From assembly GCA_964605545.1 (NCBI GenBank), contig CAZSCX010000029.1:1-6635 (forward strand): a stretch of 6,635 nucleotides of DNA. The letters are read 5' to 3'. Position numbers and translations under genes: made by a program. Below, one piece after another: positions 5,023 to 6,635 of this stretch. Below the pieces are notes generated by a model. That model ran no database searches. It had not been told where the DNA came from and saw only the letters and a program-made list of their open reading frames with translations. Source of the stretch: DAOTMI01 sp964605545. GTDB lineage: Bacteria; Patescibacteriota; Microgenomatia; UBA12405. The stretch's first letter is position 1, and each line of letters opens with the position of its first letter.

Positions 5023-5379
5023 ATGATAATTAAAGATCACAAAATTAGAAGATTAAATCGAGTTAGAGCAAAATTAGCTCAAAATATTGGGATACCTAGA
5101 CTTTGTGTTTTTCGCAGCAACCAACATATTTGGGCTCAAATTATTGACGATAAACATGGCCGTACCCTTGTTTCTTTTTCGAGCAAAAAACTAAAAACCA
5201 GCCAGCCGGCGGACAAATCTACCAAAGTTGAACAAGCTTTCAAAGTTGGTGAACAAATAGCTGCTTTAGCATTAGAAAAAAAATTACATCATGTCAAATT
5301 TGACCGTGGTCTTTACCTCTATCATGGTCGAGTTAAATCCCTTGCCGATGGTGCAAGAAAAGGAGGTTTAAAATTCTAA
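5023..5379 (+). CDS. rplR: 50S ribosomal protein L18
   Basis: L18 binds 5S rRNA with L5 and anchors it in the central protuberance. The 118 residues match the usual 115-122. The N-terminus is basic (KDHKIRRLNRVRAKLA). The core motifs are PRLCVFRSNQHIWAQIIDD (residues 25-43) and, at the C-terminus, VKFDRGLYLYHGRVKSLADG (91-110) with ARKGGLKF at the end, all strongly family-specific. The ATG at 5023 lies two bases after the rplF stop, with a weak AAGG (5012-5015) upstream. The final codons contain the ribosome-binding site of rpsE. Confidence 0.98.
   Translation: MIIKDHKIRRLNRVRAKLAQNIGIPRLCVFRSNQHIWAQIIDDKHGRTLVSFSSKKLKTSQPADKSTKVEQAFKVGEQIAALALEKKLHHVKFDRGLYLYHGRVKSLADGARKGGLKF
5360..5367 (+). 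promoter_or_regulatory. Full Shine-Dalgarno sequence of rpsE
   Basis: AAGGAGGT is embedded in the codons for Arg-Lys-Gly-Gly near the end of rplR. The 14 bases to the ATG at 5382 are longer than the usual 5-9, yet no nearer in-frame start exists and the S5 homology fits this start. Confidence 0.75.
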
Positions 5380-5381
5380 TT

Positions 5382-5846
5382 ATGTCATACGATCCTCAAA
5401 AACAAGCTCTAGAAAAACCAATTTCCGAATTTACAGAAAAAGTAATTCAGATTAAACGCGTTTCCAAAAAAACCAAAGGTGGAAACCAAATTCACTTTAC
5501 TGCTCTTGTTATTTCTGGTGATAAGAAAAATCGAGTTGGCATTGGTCTTGGTAAAGCCAAATCAGTTGCCGATGCTATTGCTAAAGGTACCAAAAAAGCC
5601 CAAAAATCGATGATTAATGTTCCAATTGTCAACGGTACTATTCCCGGTGAAATGAAATTAAAATTCAAAAGCGCTGTTGTTTTAATTCGTCCTGGTAAAA
5701 CCGGAAGCGGTATTATTGCCGGTGGTCCGGTTCGTGCTGTCGTTGAACTCGCCGGTATTAAAGATATTGTTAGTAAAATTATCGGTTCCAAAAATAAATC
5801 ATTAAATGTTTGGGCCACTTACAGAGCTCTTTCCAGTTTTAAATAA
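5382..5846 (+). CDS. rpsE: 30S ribosomal protein S5, short C-terminus
   Basis: S5 contributes to decoding accuracy and, with S3 and S4, to the mRNA entry site. The 154 residues compare with 166 in E. coli. The N-terminal double-stranded-RNA-binding-like domain carries KRVSKKTKGG (residues 25-34, the region where spectinomycin-resistance changes map in E. coli), HFTALVISGD (38-47) and RVGIGLGKAK (51-60). The C-terminal domain has SMINVPIVNGTIPGE (76-90), GSGIIAGGPVRAV (108-120) and ELAGIKDIVSKIIGS (122-136). The protein ends at NVWATYRALSSFK, lacking the roughly 19-residue tail that follows the equivalent E. coli region. rplO starts only one base after its stop, so no rpmD lies between. Confidence 0.98.
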   Translation: MSYDPQKQALEKPISEFTEKVIQIKRVSKKTKGGNQIHFTALVISGDKKNRVGIGLGKAKSVADAIAKGTKKAQKSMINVPIVNGTIPGEMKLKFKSAVVLIRPGKTGSGIIAGGPVRAVVELAGIKDIVSKIIGSKNKSLNVWATYRALSSFK

Positions 5847-5847
5847 T

Positions 5848-6255
5848 ATGTCTATTCTCAATTCTTTACAATCAATTGTTGACAAACCAACTCGTCGTCT
5901 AGGTCGTGGTTATGGCTCCAAAAAAGGTGGCCATACCAGCGGTCGCGGCAATAAAGGTGACAAAATTCGCGGTTCTACAGGTGCTATGTTTGATGGTACC
6001 AAAAACAAAAAAGGTTTTATCAAAAGATTACCTTTTATGCGTGGTAAACACCGGGTTTTAGCCAAAGTTAAACCATCACCCATCAGTTTTGATTATTTAG
6101 AAAAAAATTTCAAGGATGGTGATACTGTTAAATTCGCTTTTCCTGTAAAGATTTTGGCTCAAGGTAAATTGACCAAGAAGTTAACTTTCAAAAATATTCC
6201 CATGTCAGTCTCCGCCAAAACCAAATTAACAGCTTTAGGTGCTAAGATAGAGTAA
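5848..6255 (+). CDS. rplO: 50S ribosomal protein L15, short and divergent
   Basis: L15 binds 23S rRNA with a long basic N-terminal extension and joins mid-to-late in large-subunit assembly. The start is ATG 5848, one base after the rpsE stop; the in-frame ATG at 5806 would overlap rpsE by 41 bases and add 14 unrelated residues. The protein has 135 residues, against about 144-150. The N-terminal arm is recognisable: RRLGRGYGSKKGGHTSGRGNKG (residues 16-37) and IKRLPFMRGK (58-67). The near-universal RPGFEGGQMP segment is replaced by a Lys/Asn/Gly stretch (about 45-57). The globular part is about 11 residues shorter, missing the helix before VKILAQGKLTKKLTF (100-114). The C-terminal SVSAKTKLTALGA fits the family. 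rplO is followed immediately by secY. Confidence 0.95.
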   Translation: MSILNSLQSIVDKPTRRLGRGYGSKKGGHTSGRGNKGDKIRGSTGAMFDGTKNKKGFIKRLPFMRGKHRVLAKVKPSPISFDYLEKNFKDGDTVKFAFPVKILAQGKLTKKLTFKNIPMSVSAKTKLTALGAKIE

Positions 6256-6635
6256 TGAACAAACTTATTTCCGCCCTATCAATTTATTGGCAAGCCCTCA
6301 AAACCCCCCTCTTACGCAAAAAGATTTTATTTACACTTGGTATTTTAATTTTTTTTCGTCTTATTGCTCACGTTCCTGTACCGGGTGTTAACCTAAAATT
6401 ACTCCAACAGTTTTTTGCGCAAAATCAAATATTATCTTTAATTAATATTTTTTCCGGTGGTACATTAGCAAATTTTTCCATTGCTGCCCTTGGTCTGGGA
6501 CCTTATATCAATGCCTCGGTAATGATGCAGTTACTGGCTTTAGTTATCCCTCAACTGGCTGAACTACAAAAAGAAGGGGAGTATGGTCGAGCCAAAATAA
6601 ACCAATACACTCGTATCGCTACAATTCCTATTGCC
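6255..6635 (+). CDS. secY: Preprotein translocase subunit SecY, N-terminal part (3' truncated by window edge)
   Basis: SecY forms the protein-conducting channel of the inner membrane with SecE and SecG. Its start overlaps the rplO stop by one base (TAATG). The window holds 127 residues and the frame stays open to the edge, where about two thirds of the protein are missing. Visible are a cytoplasmic N-terminus (MNKLISALSIYWQAL), TM1 (about 22-38, with FTLGILIFFRLIAHVPVPG), the plug and TM2a region (NIFSGGTLANFSIAALGLGP, 64-83), the start of TM2b (YINASVMMQLLALVIPQL, 84-101) and the first cytoplasmic loop (QKEGEYGRAKINQYTR, 105-120). These match the family closely. secY at the end of the spc operon is the usual bacterial position. 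Confidence 0.97.
   Translation, partial: MNKLISALSIYWQALKTPLLRKKILFTLGILIFFRLIAHVPVPGVNLKLLQQFFAQNQILSLINIFSGGTLANFSIAALGLGPYINASVMMQLLALVIPQLAELQKEGEYGRAKINQYTRIATIPIA

Noticed and set aside
5492..5818. Open frame of 108 codons on the minus strand opposite rpsE, with hydrophobic composition
   Set aside because: The apparent membrane-like stretches are reverse complements of Gly, Lys and Ile codons of S5; it is a shadow frame.
5806..5847. Upstream start for rplO at 5806
   Set aside because: It overlaps the rpsE end and adds 14 residues unlike L15; ATG 5848 follows the same one-base junction seen at other genes.
1..6635. An undescribed accessory or defence system hidden in the window
   Set aside because: Apart from the N runs, all but a few bases are explained by a canonical ribosomal-protein operon; there are no unassigned genes, repeats or non-coding stretches that could hold one.

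Overview
The window is a continuous run of a bacterial ribosomal-protein locus, the second half of the S10 operon fused to the spc operon, all on the + strand. The order is rplB (3' end), rpsS, rplV, rpsC, rplP, rpmC, rpsQ, rplN, rplX, rplE, rpsN, rpsH, rplF, rplR, rpsE, rplO and secY (5' end). No stretch longer than 11 real bases lies outside a gene. I see no promoter, terminator, RNA gene, mobile element or CRISPR array.

The sequence is AT-rich and lysine-rich. rpmD (L30), which normally sits between rpsE and rplO, is missing: only one base separates those two genes. That absence, the short divergent L15, the extended L22 and the unusual L2, L16 and L22 loops point to a Candidate Phyla Radiation (Patescibacteria) genome assembled from a metagenome or single cell. 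A Microgenomates-like lineage is my guess, at low confidence. TGA is used as a stop (end of rplX) and no gene needs TGA read as an amino acid, which argues against the recoded Gracilibacteria and Absconditabacteria.

Layout: 1-1694 holds the S10-operon part (L2, S19, L22, S3). 1708-1807 is a run of 100 Ns flanked by an exact 55-base repeat and is almost certainly a false scaffold gap. 1854-3388 holds L16, L29, S17, L14 and L24. 3385-3922 is L5, interrupted by a 10-N gap of wrong length that breaks the frame on paper only. 3926-6255 holds S14 (zinc form), S8, L6, L18, S5 and L15. 6255-6635 is the N-terminal third of SecY.

The products build both ribosomal subunits and, with SecY, the membrane channel used by secretory and membrane proteins. 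Junctions are very tight (overlaps of 1, 4 and 11 bases, otherwise 1-11 bases apart). Only five genes have a clear Shine-Dalgarno sequence, which suggests one long transcript with much translational coupling. I found no undescribed system. The main points of interest are the assembly artefacts, the lineage-marking L30 loss and several divergent rRNA-contacting loops.
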